From Mobilitalea torta (lineage in GTDB: Bacteria; Bacillota; Clostridia; Lachnospirales; Lachnospiraceae): DNA of 64,000 nucleotides. Made by a program: the position numbers and the translations under genes. The stretch spans positions 248,001 to 312,000 of the forward strand of contig NZ_JBNPXH010000003.1 of NCBI RefSeq assembly GCF_050433395.1, read 5' to 3'. Each line of letters opens with the position of its first letter. Position 1 is the first letter of the stretch. Below, in pieces: positions 8,789 through 16,983 of the stretch. Under the pieces are notes generated by a model. That model ran no database searches. It was given only the letters and a program-made list of their open reading frames with translations, and was not told the DNA's origin.

Positions 8789-9733
8789 TTGAGCATTGAA
8801 AATACCATGAATCAGAACGCTGTTACTCCACACAGGGTTCCGAAAAAGAAAAAGAATAAGTACGCAAGGCAGGATAACTTCTGGGGATATGTTTTGATCT
8901 CTCCCCAGGTCCTGGGCCTGCTGTGCTTCACCATATTCCCTATTTTTATGTCATTTTATTTATGCTTTACCAATTGGGATTTTATTAATAAGCCGGAGCT
9001 GGTCGGGCTGCAGAACTTCAAATATGTGTTGAAGGACGAGGTTTTTGTAAAGACCATCTGGAACACCCTGATCTTTGTAGTCGGTATTGTACCGCTTACC
9101 ATGGCAATATCCCTGGGGCTTGCCATGCTGACCAATAAAAAAATAAAGGGGTTAAACTTCTATAAAGGAGCGTTCTTCCTTCCCAACATCACAACAACCG
9201 TTGCCATTGCCCTGACCTGGTACTGGCTGTTTGCCTCGGATTTTGGTATTATCAACCAGGTGCTGGAGATGGCGGGGATCAAAGGACCCGGCTGGATGAG
9301 TGATCCTTCCTGGTCAAAGGTTGCTATTATTATAATGAACTCCTGGAGAATGATGGGATATTACTATCTGATCTTTCTGGCAGGTCTGAAAGGAATTCCG
9401 GATATTTATTACGAGGCGGCCAGTATTGACGGGGCGGGCAGATTCCGGGCCTTCCGTCACATAACCCTTCCCCTGCTGTCGTCCACCACCTTTTTTGTCT
9501 TTATCACAATGCTGATCGGTGTGTTTAATATTTTTGAAGAGCCCTTTGTTCTCACAAGAGGAGGTCCGGCTTATTCCACCTACACACTTTCCATGTATAT
9601 CTACTTTAAGGCTTTTAAGGAGTTTAATATGGGAGAAGCAGCTGTGGCCAGCATTGTATTGTTCTTCCTTCTCGGGAGCGTGACGGCATTGAACTTCAAA
9701 CTATCAAAAAAGTGGGTGAATTATATTGAGTAG
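8789..9733 (+). CDS. Carbohydrate ABC transporter permease (MalF/UgpA type)
   Basis: Inner-membrane subunit of a CUT1-type sugar importer, with six predicted helices after a basic N-terminal tail. The cytoplasmic EAA loop reads YEAASIDGAGRFRAFRHITLPLL-like at about residues 205-225 (EAA, then G at the conserved spacing), the site that docks the ATPase. The start is probably TTG at 8789, seven bases behind GAAGGAGG (8774-8781). An in-frame TTG at 8771 would overlap that ribosome binding site and ATG 8807 lacks one. It overlaps the next permease gene by 8 bp, and the binding protein follows, forming one importer. No ATPase gene is nearby. Confidence 0.93.
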   Translation: MSIENTMNQNAVTPHRVPKKKKNKYARQDNFWGYVLISPQVLGLLCFTIFPIFMSFYLCFTNWDFINKPELVGLQNFKYVLKDEVFVKTIWNTLIFVVGIVPLTMAISLGLAMLTNKKIKGLNFYKGAFFLPNITTTVAIALTWYWLFASDFGIINQVLEMAGIKGPGWMSDPSWSKVAIIIMNSWRMMGYYYLIFLAGLKGIPDIYYEAASIDGAGRFRAFRHITLPLLSSTTFFVFITMLIGVFNIFEEPFVLTRGGPAYSTYTLSMYIYFKAFKEFNMGEAAVASIVLFFLLGSVTALNFKLSKKWVNYIE

Positions 9734-10562
9734 AAAAAACAGCATACTGATCTCTCTTGTAAAGCATATTATTTTACTCTGCGGTTCCGCCCTGGCCATC
9801 TTTCCGTTCTACTGGATGATTGCCACCTCCCTGAGGCTGCCCCAGGATGTATTTAAGATGCCGCCCTCTATTCTCCCATGGCCCATCACCTTTGAAAATT
9901 ATATTGCAGTATTTTCCGATGAGGTATCCATGCTCCGCGCTTTTCTCAACAGTATGAAAATTGCGGTGGGCGTTACGGCAGGAACTCTTTTTACAAGCTC
10001 TATGGCAGGGTATGCTTTTTCAAAGGTTAATTTTAATGGAAGGGATAAAATATTCGGCATATTTATTTCGACCATGATGATTCCCGGAACGGTATGCCTG
10101 ATACCAATGTTTATTCTCTTTAGTAAAATTGGCTGGGTGGATACCCACCTGCCGCTGATGGTACCGGCTATTTTATTCAATGCCTATGGTACCTTTATGC
10201 TAAAGCAGTTTATGATGGGCATCCCGGATTCCTATATAGAGGCGGCCAGATTGGACGGCTGTAATCATTTTCGTATCTATCTGGGCATTATGCTTCCGTT
10301 ATGCAAGCCGATACTGGTGACCCTGGGATTATTCCAGTTTATCGGTAATTGGAACAATTTTACCGGAGCGCTTATTTTTCTCAGTGACGAAACAAAATAT
10401 ACAATCCCTTTAATCATTAATTCCTTCCGGTCTATTTATACGGTGAATTGGGGGCTGCTGATGGCGGCAGCGGTGGTGGCGATCCTTCCCATTGCCCTTG
10501 TATATTTTGCGGCTCAGAAATATATTGTGGAAGGCATCACCATGTCAGGCGTAAAAGGATAA
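9726..10562 (+). CDS. Carbohydrate ABC transporter permease (MalG type)
   Basis: 278 residues, second membrane subunit of the same CUT1 importer. It has six helices and the EAA-loop motif YIEAARLDGCNHFRIYLG followed by MLPL, and ends in the ITMSGVKG-type tail common in MalG-like permeases. TTG start at 9726 overlaps the stop of the preceding permease, indicating translational coupling. The stop at 10562 is followed about 60 bp later by the binding-protein gene. Confidence 0.93.
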   Translation: MSRKNSILISLVKHIILLCGSALAIFPFYWMIATSLRLPQDVFKMPPSILPWPITFENYIAVFSDEVSMLRAFLNSMKIAVGVTAGTLFTSSMAGYAFSKVNFNGRDKIFGIFISTMMIPGTVCLIPMFILFSKIGWVDTHLPLMVPAILFNAYGTFMLKQFMMGIPDSYIEAARLDGCNHFRIYLGIMLPLCKPILVTLGLFQFIGNWNNFTGALIFLSDETKYTIPLIINSFRSIYTVNWGLLMAAAVVAILPIALVYFAAQKYIVEGITMSGVKG

Positions 10563-10625
10563 CGAAGGTCTTACGATTATGAGGCAATTCTCATGATTTT
10601 GACAATAAAAAAGGAGGAGTCAGAA

Positions 10626-12026
10626 ATGAAAAGAGCAGCAAAAAAAGTAGTGGCACTGGTATTGGCGGCAGTATTCTGTTTTTCCCTGGCAGGATGTGCC
10701 AACAATACAAAACCGTCGGGAGATTCGGATAACCCGGCGGGAGGAAAAAATCCAAGTAACCAGGAGGGTACCAAAGGAGAAGAGAAGAAACCGGTAGAAG
10801 TAACCTTTTCCGTTATGAACTCCACAAATGAGCTTCATGGATGGACCGCCATGGTAGAAGCGGCCAACAAAAAGCTTGCCGCAGAGGGCAGCAATGTCTC
10901 CATCAAGATTGTAAAAGAGGCGGCAGCCGACTGGCCGGAGTATTATCAGAAGATCGTCACTCAGATGGCGGCAGGCAAAGCGCCGGATATTGCCAGAATT
11001 GCCAACTCCTTTATGCCTACGGTAGTAAATAAGGGCCAGGCGGTGGATATCACATCCTATGTGGAGAGGGATCTTAACCTAGAAGATTATTTTGAAGAGT
11101 CCTTAAAGGGCGCAAACTATGTGGATGGGAAGTATTACGGATTACCCTCCGGAATTTATTACATGCTGATGTACTATAATAAAGATTTGTTTGATGCGGC
11201 AGGGCTGCCCTATCCCTCTACGGACTGGAATAATTCCATTACCTTTGACAAGACTGCCGAGACGGCAAAAGCGCTTACCAGCGGAAGCGGCGCAGCTAAG
11301 CAATTCGGTTTCTCAGCGGGTCCGTACATGGCATATATGGGAATGTATTCTATGAGCAATGGCGGAGTTAATGTATTCAATGCGGACGGAACCTGTGCTC
11401 TGAACAGCGACGCTACCAAAGGAGTTTATGCATGGTTTGACAATATGCTCAAAGTGGATGAATCCATGCCAAGACCGACGGACACAAAGATCATGGGCGC
11501 CTGGGATATGTTCAAGGCAGGACGCATTGCCATGACGGTGGAAGGCACCTGGTATTTATCCGATGCGAAGAGCATTACGGACTTCAATGTAGGAATCGCG
11601 GCGGTACCCTCGGGCAACGGAAAGGCATATGCCTCCATGTTCGTGGATGATTTCTTTATCTGCAAGGGTACCAAGCATGAAGCGGAAGCCTGGGAGGCCT
11701 TGAATGCATTATACAGCGAAGAGGCCTGGAGTGCTCTGGCGGCAACCGCGGTTGGAGGTCTTCCCATTCATAGAAAGGTGTTGGATGAAAATATTAATAC
11801 CTTGCTGGGAGAAAAGGCAAGTGCCGGGGATGTGCAGGCTTTTGTAGACGGACTTGATCATGTGCTGGGAGTACCGTATAATGACTATTATGAGCAGGCG
11901 GACCAGAAGATTAACAATGTAATGGATGAATGGCTGCTGGGAGATATTACTTCGGACGAATTTGCCGACAAGGCAGCGGCTTATGTGGAGGAAGAAGCCG
12001 CAAAGGCCGCCGAGAAAAACAAGTAA
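10626..12026 (+). CDS. Extracellular sugar-binding lipoprotein of ABC importer
   Basis: 466 residues from ATG 10626 (AAGGAGGAG at 10611-10619). Lipoprotein signal with lipobox SLAGC, then a Gly/Asn/Lys-rich linker. The mature part has the cluster-1 solute-binding-protein pattern: VTFSVMNS at the first strand, AAGKAPDIARI, a YGLPSGIYYMLMYYNKDLFDAAGLP stretch, and a MFKAGRIAMTVEGTW motif before the hinge crossing. It would capture a sugar or oligosaccharide outside the membrane and deliver it to the two permeases upstream. A long hairpin follows the gene, as is frequent after binding-protein genes that need more transcript than their permeases. Ligand unknown. Confidence 0.93.
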   Translation: MKRAAKKVVALVLAAVFCFSLAGCANNTKPSGDSDNPAGGKNPSNQEGTKGEEKKPVEVTFSVMNSTNELHGWTAMVEAANKKLAAEGSNVSIKIVKEAAADWPEYYQKIVTQMAAGKAPDIARIANSFMPTVVNKGQAVDITSYVERDLNLEDYFEESLKGANYVDGKYYGLPSGIYYMLMYYNKDLFDAAGLPYPSTDWNNSITFDKTAETAKALTSGSGAAKQFGFSAGPYMAYMGMYSMSNGGVNVFNADGTCALNSDATKGVYAWFDNMLKVDESMPRPTDTKIMGAWDMFKAGRIAMTVEGTWYLSDAKSITDFNVGIAAVPSGNGKAYASMFVDDFFICKGTKHEAEAWEALNALYSEEAWSALAATAVGGLPIHRKVLDENINTLLGEKASAGDVQAFVDGLDHVLGVPYNDYYEQADQKINNVMDEWLLGDITSDEFADKAAAYVEEEAAKAAEKNK

Positions 12027-12041
12027 TTAATAGTGTGTTTG

Positions 12042-12082
12042 ATTCAAGGCATGATAAGCAATTTGCTTATGATGCTTTGAAT
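12042..12082 (+). terminator. Long hairpin between binding-protein and regulator genes
   Basis: Arms at 12042-12060 and 12064-12082 pair over 19 positions with one G-T wobble and one mismatch, leaving a 3-nt loop. No T-tract follows. It probably stabilises or partly terminates the binding-protein mRNA ahead of the regulator gene rather than stopping all transcription. Confidence 0.5.
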
Positions 12083-12118
12083 TGCTATAAGTGATTGCTG
12101 ATGGGGAGGAACGGGTAT

Positions 12119-13723
12119 ATGTGTAAAGTTATCATTGTTGATGATGATCCATTCCTGAGAAAGGATTTGAGATTACTGATTCCCTGGGAGGAGCACGGGT
12201 TTGAGCTTGTGGGGGAAGCTTCCGACGGCCTTGGGGCAATGGAACGGATGGATGAGGTTCAAGGGGTGGATATTGTGATCACCGATATCTGTATGCCTTA
12301 CGGAGATGGAATTGAATTGATCCGGGAGACGATGAAGAAGTACCCTTACACGAAATGCCTGGTAGTCAGCAATTACGACGACTTTAAATATGTAAAAGAA
12401 GCATTAAAATTAGGTGCAACCGATTATATTTTAAAATTTGAGATAGAACGGGATAATTTACTGGCTCTCCTTTTGAATACTAAAAGGCAAATAGCCTATG
12501 AGACACAGGCCAGATTAGAGACAATCAGAATGAACCGGTTAAGCAAGCTGGGGGAAGAGAGCCTGACCGTTTCCTTTTGGAGAAGATATCTTTGGAATGC
12601 CTCTGCTTCAACTGAGTTATTGCGGGAAGCCCAGGAGCTTCAGCTGAATATTACGGACAGCAGCTACAGTATGATTTTGGTGAAATTATTTTCCGATGAA
12701 GCAGAGAACAGGAAATATGTGTCTCAAAGACTCACCTCCTTAAAGGATTCTCTGGAGGATTATGAAGAGGTCTTTGCCGAGAACTATTTGATAGAGATTA
12801 ATCCTTCCCAATTTGTTCTTCTTTATAAATTAACCAGTAATAGTACGATTATGGTTTTTAACGCAATCTATCAAATATCAACCAATATCTATAACAAATT
12901 GATTGTGAATGAGAAAATAGAAGCAGCGTTGGTAATGAATGAGTTTGGATCGCCCCATACGAAGTTGTCCGAGGTTTACCGCAATATGGAAAAGGTGCTT
13001 GTGTCCTGCTTCTATTATGATAAAAATAGAATATACACCAATAGAGATATCCTTGACCTTGCGGAAAGACAGGATGAGAAACTGACCGGCAGGCTTCTGA
13101 ATTCGATTTTGAAAAGTCTGGTGAACGGCCAGGCGGAATTTTGCCTGAATGAATTGAAGAAGCTGTTCGATTTATTTCAGGAAAAGCTGTATGATCCGGA
13201 GCTGGTTTATCAGGTTACCGGCAATCTGGTGGAGCGTATGAAGTTTGCTCTCCGAGAGACCGGAGTAAAATTAGAGGATGAAAAGGCGGCATTGCAGCCG
13301 GGAGCTTTTCATAAGCTTTCACAGCTTTATGAAGGGTTAAAAAACTTCGTGCTTGAATTGTTGAAGCAAGGGCAGGAAGCGCTGGTTCACTCCAATGTGA
13401 GGATCGAAATAAAACAGGCGATTGAATTTATTTCGGAAAACTATCAGTCCAATATTACACTGGAAGAGGTTGCGGATCATGTAGGACTGAGTAAGAATCA
13501 TTTTTGCAGATTGTTCAAGAATGAATTACAGGATAATTTTATCTCTTATATTAATCGCTATAGAATACAGAAGGCGAAATTCCTGATGGAACATACGGAC
13601 AGAAAAATCAAGGAGATAGCCATTGATGTGGGGCTCAGTGACTATCGGTATTTCTGCAAAATATTTAAAGAAGAAGAGAAGATGACGCCCACGGATTATA
13701 AAAGGAATTGTAACAAAATTTGA
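12119..13723 (+). CDS. YesN-type response regulator with AraC DNA-binding domain
   Basis: 534 residues from ATG 12119, eight bases behind GGGGAGGA; an in-frame TTG at 12095 and ATG at 12101 precede that ribosome binding site. The N-terminal receiver domain has the acidic pair IIVDDD, phospho-acceptor Asp56 in VITDICMP, and the later VSNYDDFKYVKEAL and LGATDYILKF elements. A middle helical linker of about 280 residues follows. The last 100 residues form two helix-turn-helix motifs of the AraC/XylS type (LEEVADHVGLSKNHFCRLF and IKEIAIDVGLSDYRYFCKIF). It likely receives phosphate from the kinase at 5196 and activates the surrounding sugar locus. Confidence 0.93.
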   Translation: MCKVIIVDDDPFLRKDLRLLIPWEEHGFELVGEASDGLGAMERMDEVQGVDIVITDICMPYGDGIELIRETMKKYPYTKCLVVSNYDDFKYVKEALKLGATDYILKFEIERDNLLALLLNTKRQIAYETQARLETIRMNRLSKLGEESLTVSFWRRYLWNASASTELLREAQELQLNITDSSYSMILVKLFSDEAENRKYVSQRLTSLKDSLEDYEEVFAENYLIEINPSQFVLLYKLTSNSTIMVFNAIYQISTNIYNKLIVNEKIEAALVMNEFGSPHTKLSEVYRNMEKVLVSCFYYDKNRIYTNRDILDLAERQDEKLTGRLLNSILKSLVNGQAEFCLNELKKLFDLFQEKLYDPELVYQVTGNLVERMKFALRETGVKLEDEKAALQPGAFHKLSQLYEGLKNFVLELLKQGQEALVHSNVRIEIKQAIEFISENYQSNITLEEVADHVGLSKNHFCRLFKNELQDNFISYINRYRIQKAKFLMEHTDRKIKEIAIDVGLSDYRYFCKIFKEEEKMTPTDYKRNCNKI

Positions 13724-13737
13724 ACAGGAGTATTTTC

Positions 13738-13816
13738 CCTTCCGCCAATTGTTTTGAGAGAATTCCCCTACCTGTAAATTCTTTTTTACAAATTGCTGGA
13801 AGGCCTGCGGTTTTTT
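13738..13816 (+). terminator. Possible terminator after the response regulator
   Basis: CCTTCC followed by AATTG at 13738-13751 can pair with CAAATT and GGAAGG at 13788-13802, a stem with internal mismatches and a long AT-rich loop that itself contains TGTAAA/TTTACA. TTTTTT at 13811-13816 follows. The T-run and position between two transcription units support it; the long loop lowers confidence. Confidence 0.4.
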
Positions 13817-13853
13817 ATTCATAACCTCTTCAAAGTCGCTTTCTAAAAAAGGC

Positions 13854-13882
13854 TGGTCAAATGACAGAAACTATTATATAAT
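13854..13882 (+). promoter_or_regulatory. Candidate promoter of the cobalamin operon
   Basis: A perfect -10 hexamer TATAAT lies at 13877-13882, with TGGTCA at 13854-13859 as a weak -35 at 17-bp spacing. Transcription would start near 13889, just ahead of the riboswitch. A weak -35 is acceptable, but this is inference from hexamers only. Confidence 0.45.
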
Positions 13883-13904
13883 GACAGAGATATAAAACAA
13901 ATTG

Positions 13905-14106
13905 AATACATCTGAGGTGTCAGAAAGCATATGTTGGCGGAAGCCTGTATAAGAGCATACGCTTGGTTCTGATGAAAAGGGAAACAGGTGCAAATCCTGT
14001 ACGAACTCGTCACTGTGATAAGGGAGTTGCGGCAAACAAGCCACTGATTAAATTGGGAAGGCTGCCGTGAGCGATGATCTTTCAGCCAGGAGACCTGCCT
14101 TAGATG
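13905..14106 (+). promoter_or_regulatory. Cobalamin (B12) riboswitch
   Basis: The region carries the conserved elements of the adenosylcobalamin aptamer in order: GAGGTGTC near the 5' end, GGGAAACAGGTGCAAATCC in the core at about 13979-13997, CACTGTGATAAGG, and the B12 box GCCAGGAGACCTGCC at about 14085-14099. It lies between a candidate promoter and a terminator hairpin directly before cbiP, so coenzyme binding should shut off the operon. Boundaries are approximate. Confidence 0.93.
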
Positions 14107-14177
14107 AAGTTGAAGACAGCCACGAGAAACTGGTATGTAATTATGGGATTGCTGTGAATGAATCAGCAAGCCCTGTT

Positions 14178-14211
14178 ACCTCCATGCCTTTTGTGGCAAT
14201 GGAGGTTTTTT
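14178..14211 (+). terminator. Riboswitch expression platform: terminator hairpin that contains the cbiP ribosome binding site
   Basis: ACCTCCATGCC (14178-14188) pairs with GGCAATGGAGGT (14195-14206), with one bulged A, followed by six Ts. This is an intrinsic terminator 70 bp after the aptamer. The 3' arm includes GGAGG at 14201-14205, the only good ribosome binding site for ATG 14215, so the same hairpin would also block translation of read-through RNA. Confidence 0.85.
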
Positions 14212-14214
14212 ATT

Positions 14215-15762
14215 ATGGCAAAGGTAATCATGGTTCAAGGAACAATGTCAAATGCGGGGAAGAGCCTGCTGGTGGCCGGATTGTGCAGAATTTTTAAGCA
14301 GGACGGCTACCGGGTAGCCCCCTTTAAATCACAGAATATGGCCCTCAATTCCTATATTACGGAAGAGGGGCTGGAAATGGGAAGAGCACAGGTGATGCAG
14401 GCGGAAGCAGCCGGAATAAAGCCGTCGGTGCTGATGAACCCCATTTTATTAAAGCCCACCAATGATGTAGGCTCCCAGGTTATTGTCAATGGGGAAGTAG
14501 TCGGGAATATGAAAGCAAGGGATTATTTTGCCTACAAGAAGAAGCTCCTTCCAGATATAAAGCGGGCCTACGAGGAGTTGGAGAAGCAGGCGGATATCAT
14601 CGTCGTAGAGGGAGCTGGAAGCCCGGCAGAAATCAATCTGAAGGAGAATGATATTGTCAATATGGGGCTGGCAGAGCTTTTGGATGCGCCGGTTCTGCTG
14701 GTAGGAGATATTGACCGCGGAGGAGTCTTTGCTCAACTACTTGGAACCCTGATGCTGCTGGAGGAGCATGAGAAGGCAAGGGTACAGGGACTGGTGATCA
14801 ATAAATTCCGGGGAGACAAATCGATTCTGGATCCGGGAGTGGTTATGCTGGAGGAGAGAAGCGGTGTGTCGGTCGTCGGTGTGGTTCCGTATATGAACCT
14901 CAGCCTGGAGGATGAGGACAGCCTTACAAACCGGTTTGAACATAAGGAAGCAGGCCGGATCGATATTGCGGTAATCCGGTTTCCCAGGATCTCTAACTTT
15001 ACCGATTTTTCCGTATTTGAGAGAATTCAGGGAGTATCCGTCCGGTATGTGGCTTCTGTTTCAAAGCTGGGCCATCCGGATATGATTATCCTGCCGGGAA
15101 GTAAAAATACCATCGGCGATCTGCGGTGGATGCGGCAGAACGGCCTGGAGGCAGCGGTTAAAAAAAGCCGGGGTGAAAGTGTTATCTTCGGAATCTGCGG
15201 AGGATACCAGATGCTGGGACGCACTATAGCCGATCCTCACGGTGTTGAGGAAGGCGGTACAATCCGGGGAATGGAGCTGCTGCCCATGAATACTGTTATG
15301 GAGCGGGAGAAGATACGGACCCAGGTAAGGGGGAGCTTTGGAAAGCTGCCGGGAATTTTGTCCGGTCTGTCCGGAATGAAAATGAAGGGGTATGAAATCC
15401 ACATGGGCGTTAGTAAGGTGGATACGGGAAGCGGGTGCCTCTGCGCTCTGGAGAATGAAACAGGGGGAGGCTGCAAGGAAGACGGAATTGCGGCAGACAA
15501 TATCTATGGCTCCTATGTACATGGCATCTTTGACGAAGGGACGGCAGCAGAGACAATTATCAGAGCCCTTGCGGGGAGAAAAGGGCTGTCCATGGAAGCA
15601 GGTATGTCAAAGGAAGAAGGAATGTTCCTGGAAAATGGGCTTACCATGGATTATGAAAGCTTTAAGCAATCCCAGTATGACAAGCTGGCAGAGACATTGA
15701 GGGAATACCTGGATATAAAAGCGATTTACCGGATGCTGGAAGGGAACTGGAAAGAGGCATGA
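14215..15762 (+). CDS. cbiP: Cobyric acid synthase
   Basis: 515 residues. It amidates the b, d, e and g carboxylates of adenosylcobyrinic acid a,c-diamide using glutamine and ATP. The N-terminal dethiobiotin-synthetase-like ATPase domain has GTMSNAGKS (about 9-17) and VVEGAGSPAEINL. The C-terminal class I-like glutaminase domain has the nucleophile in FGICGGYQMLG (Cys328) and the His in SYVHGIFD (His436). ATG 14215 is chosen because GGAGG at 14201-14205 precedes it by nine bases and MAKVIMVQGTMSNAGK is the standard beginning; upstream in-frame ATG 14158 lies inside the riboswitch leader. Its stop overlaps the ATG of the cobT extension (ATGA). Confidence 0.96.
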   Translation: MAKVIMVQGTMSNAGKSLLVAGLCRIFKQDGYRVAPFKSQNMALNSYITEEGLEMGRAQVMQAEAAGIKPSVLMNPILLKPTNDVGSQVIVNGEVVGNMKARDYFAYKKKLLPDIKRAYEELEKQADIIVVEGAGSPAEINLKENDIVNMGLAELLDAPVLLVGDIDRGGVFAQLLGTLMLLEEHEKARVQGLVINKFRGDKSILDPGVVMLEERSGVSVVGVVPYMNLSLEDEDSLTNRFEHKEAGRIDIAVIRFPRISNFTDFSVFERIQGVSVRYVASVSKLGHPDMIILPGSKNTIGDLRWMRQNGLEAAVKKSRGESVIFGICGGYQMLGRTIADPHGVEEGGTIRGMELLPMNTVMEREKIRTQVRGSFGKLPGILSGLSGMKMKGYEIHMGVSKVDTGSGCLCALENETGGGCKEDGIAADNIYGSYVHGIFDEGTAAETIIRALAGRKGLSMEAGMSKEEGMFLENGLTMDYESFKQSQYDKLAETLREYLDIKAIYRMLEGNWKEA

Positions 15763-15863
15763 CAGAGAGAGGCACGACAGAGAGAGGTATGACAGAGAGA
15801 GGCATGACAGAGAGAGATATGACAGTTAGAAGCATGGCAGATAAAAGATTGGCGGAAAGAAGT
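15759..15863 (+). repeat. Seven 15-bp tandem repeats extending cobT
   Basis: Seven consecutive 15-bp units of consensus ATGACAGAGAGAGGC decay from near identity (units 1-4) to loose similarity (units 5-7). Translated in the cobT frame they read MTERG, TTERG, MTERG, MTERD, MTVRS, MADKR, LAERS. The array begins at the cbiP stop codon and ends exactly at the canonical CobT start, so it fills the intergenic spacer. Several units carry an in-frame ATG. Confidence 0.93.
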
Positions 15864-16934
15864 ATGACAAGGGAAGAGTTGGAAGGTATTCATATTGATC
15901 CGCCGGATAAACTTCTGCAGCAGGCCGTCAAGGAAAATTGGGATCAAATTGCAAAGCCGCTGGACGGCTTTGGGGAATTTGAAGCAATCATTTCAAGAAT
16001 CGGTGCAATGGCGGGAACCGTTCAGATGGATCTGTCTAAAAAAGCGGTTATCATTATGTGCTCCGATAATGGAATTGTAGAGGAGAAGGTGAGCCAGTCA
16101 GGCCAGGAGGTTACGGCGATTGTAGCGGAGAATCTGGTAAAGGGAGCCGCTTCTGTCTGCAAGATAGCAAAAAAGGCGGGAGTAGACCTGCTGCCTGTGG
16201 ATATTGGGATTAATCAGAGGGGTTCCATCCCTGGGCTCCTTTCTTATAAAATCGCTCCGGGCACGAAGAATTTCAAAAGAGAACCGGCCATGTCTGAGAA
16301 AGAGGCCTTAAAAGCCATTGAAACCGGCATCTACATTGCATCGGAATGTGCGGAACGGGGATACAGGATACTTGCAACCGGAGAGATGGGAATTGGAAAT
16401 ACGGCTACCAGCAGTGCTATGGCAGCGGCGATGCTTCCCTGTGGGGTGGAAGAGGTCACCGGCAGAGGAGCCGGGCTCAGTGCCGGCGGAGTGGAGCATA
16501 AATGCAGGGTGATCAAAGAGGCGCTGGAGCAATATCAGCTTCACAGCCAGGACACCCTTCGCATTCTCGCGACGGTGGGAGGCTTCGATATCGCCGGGCT
16601 AACGGGAGTATTTATCGGAGGCGCAATGCATCGCATCCCTGTGGTCATTGACGGAGTGATCAGTGCGGTGGCGGCGCTGACCGCACAGAGGCTGGTTCCC
16701 GGAACCAGGGATTATATGATTGCCTCCCATAAGAGCCGGGAGCCGGGCGCAAGGAAGATTCTGGAGGAGCTGGGTCTGCATCCGGTGCTGGATGCTTCCC
16801 TGGCCCTGGGAGAGGGCACGGGTGCGGTAATGATGCTGGCATTACTGGATATGGTTCTTACGGTGTATCAGAATCGGACCACCTTTGAGGATTACCGGAT
16901 GGAGCAGTATGCCCGCTATCCGGTAAAGGATTAG
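15759..16934 (+). CDS. cobT: Nicotinate-nucleotide:dimethylbenzimidazole phosphoribosyltransferase with repeat-encoded N-terminal extension
   Basis: CobT transfers ribose phosphate from nicotinate mononucleotide to the lower-ligand base (classically 5,6-dimethylbenzimidazole), giving alpha-ribazole phosphate. The open frame has 391 codons, but the conserved protein starts at Met36 (15864, MTREELEG). Counted from there it is 356 residues, and Glu174 (in GEMGIGNT) and Glu317 (in LGEGTGA) land exactly on the catalytic glutamates I recall for Salmonella CobT. Codons 1-35 are seven 15-bp repeats of MTERG type. Translation may start at the ATGA overlap with cbiP (15759), at later repeat ATGs (each preceded by GAGAGAGG-like purines), or at 15864; the sequence does not decide. 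In S. enterica the enzyme is cytoplasmic and works with CobU, CobS and CobC, all encoded just downstream. Confidence 0.95.
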   Translation: MTERGTTERGMTERGMTERDMTVRSMADKRLAERSMTREELEGIHIDPPDKLLQQAVKENWDQIAKPLDGFGEFEAIISRIGAMAGTVQMDLSKKAVIIMCSDNGIVEEKVSQSGQEVTAIVAENLVKGAASVCKIAKKAGVDLLPVDIGINQRGSIPGLLSYKIAPGTKNFKREPAMSEKEALKAIETGIYIASECAERGYRILATGEMGIGNTATSSAMAAAMLPCGVEEVTGRGAGLSAGGVEHKCRVIKEALEQYQLHSQDTLRILATVGGFDIAGLTGVFIGGAMHRIPVVIDGVISAVAALTAQRLVPGTRDYMIASHKSREPGARKILEELGLHPVLDASLALGEGTGAVMMLALLDMVLTVYQNRTTFEDYRMEQYARYPVKD

Positions 16935-16983
16935 AGGAAGGCTGAAAGAAATAGAATAGATCAACGAAGGGGGGATCGGGTCC

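Noticed and set aside
14158..14214. Upstream ATG extending cbiP into the riboswitch leader
   Set aside because: It would make the terminator hairpin coding and adds residues foreign to the family; the ATG at 14215 has the correct ribosome binding site and N-terminus.
15759..15863. CRISPR-like array
   Set aside because: Units are contiguous with no spacers, 15 bp long and in frame with cobT, so this is a coding tandem repeat.
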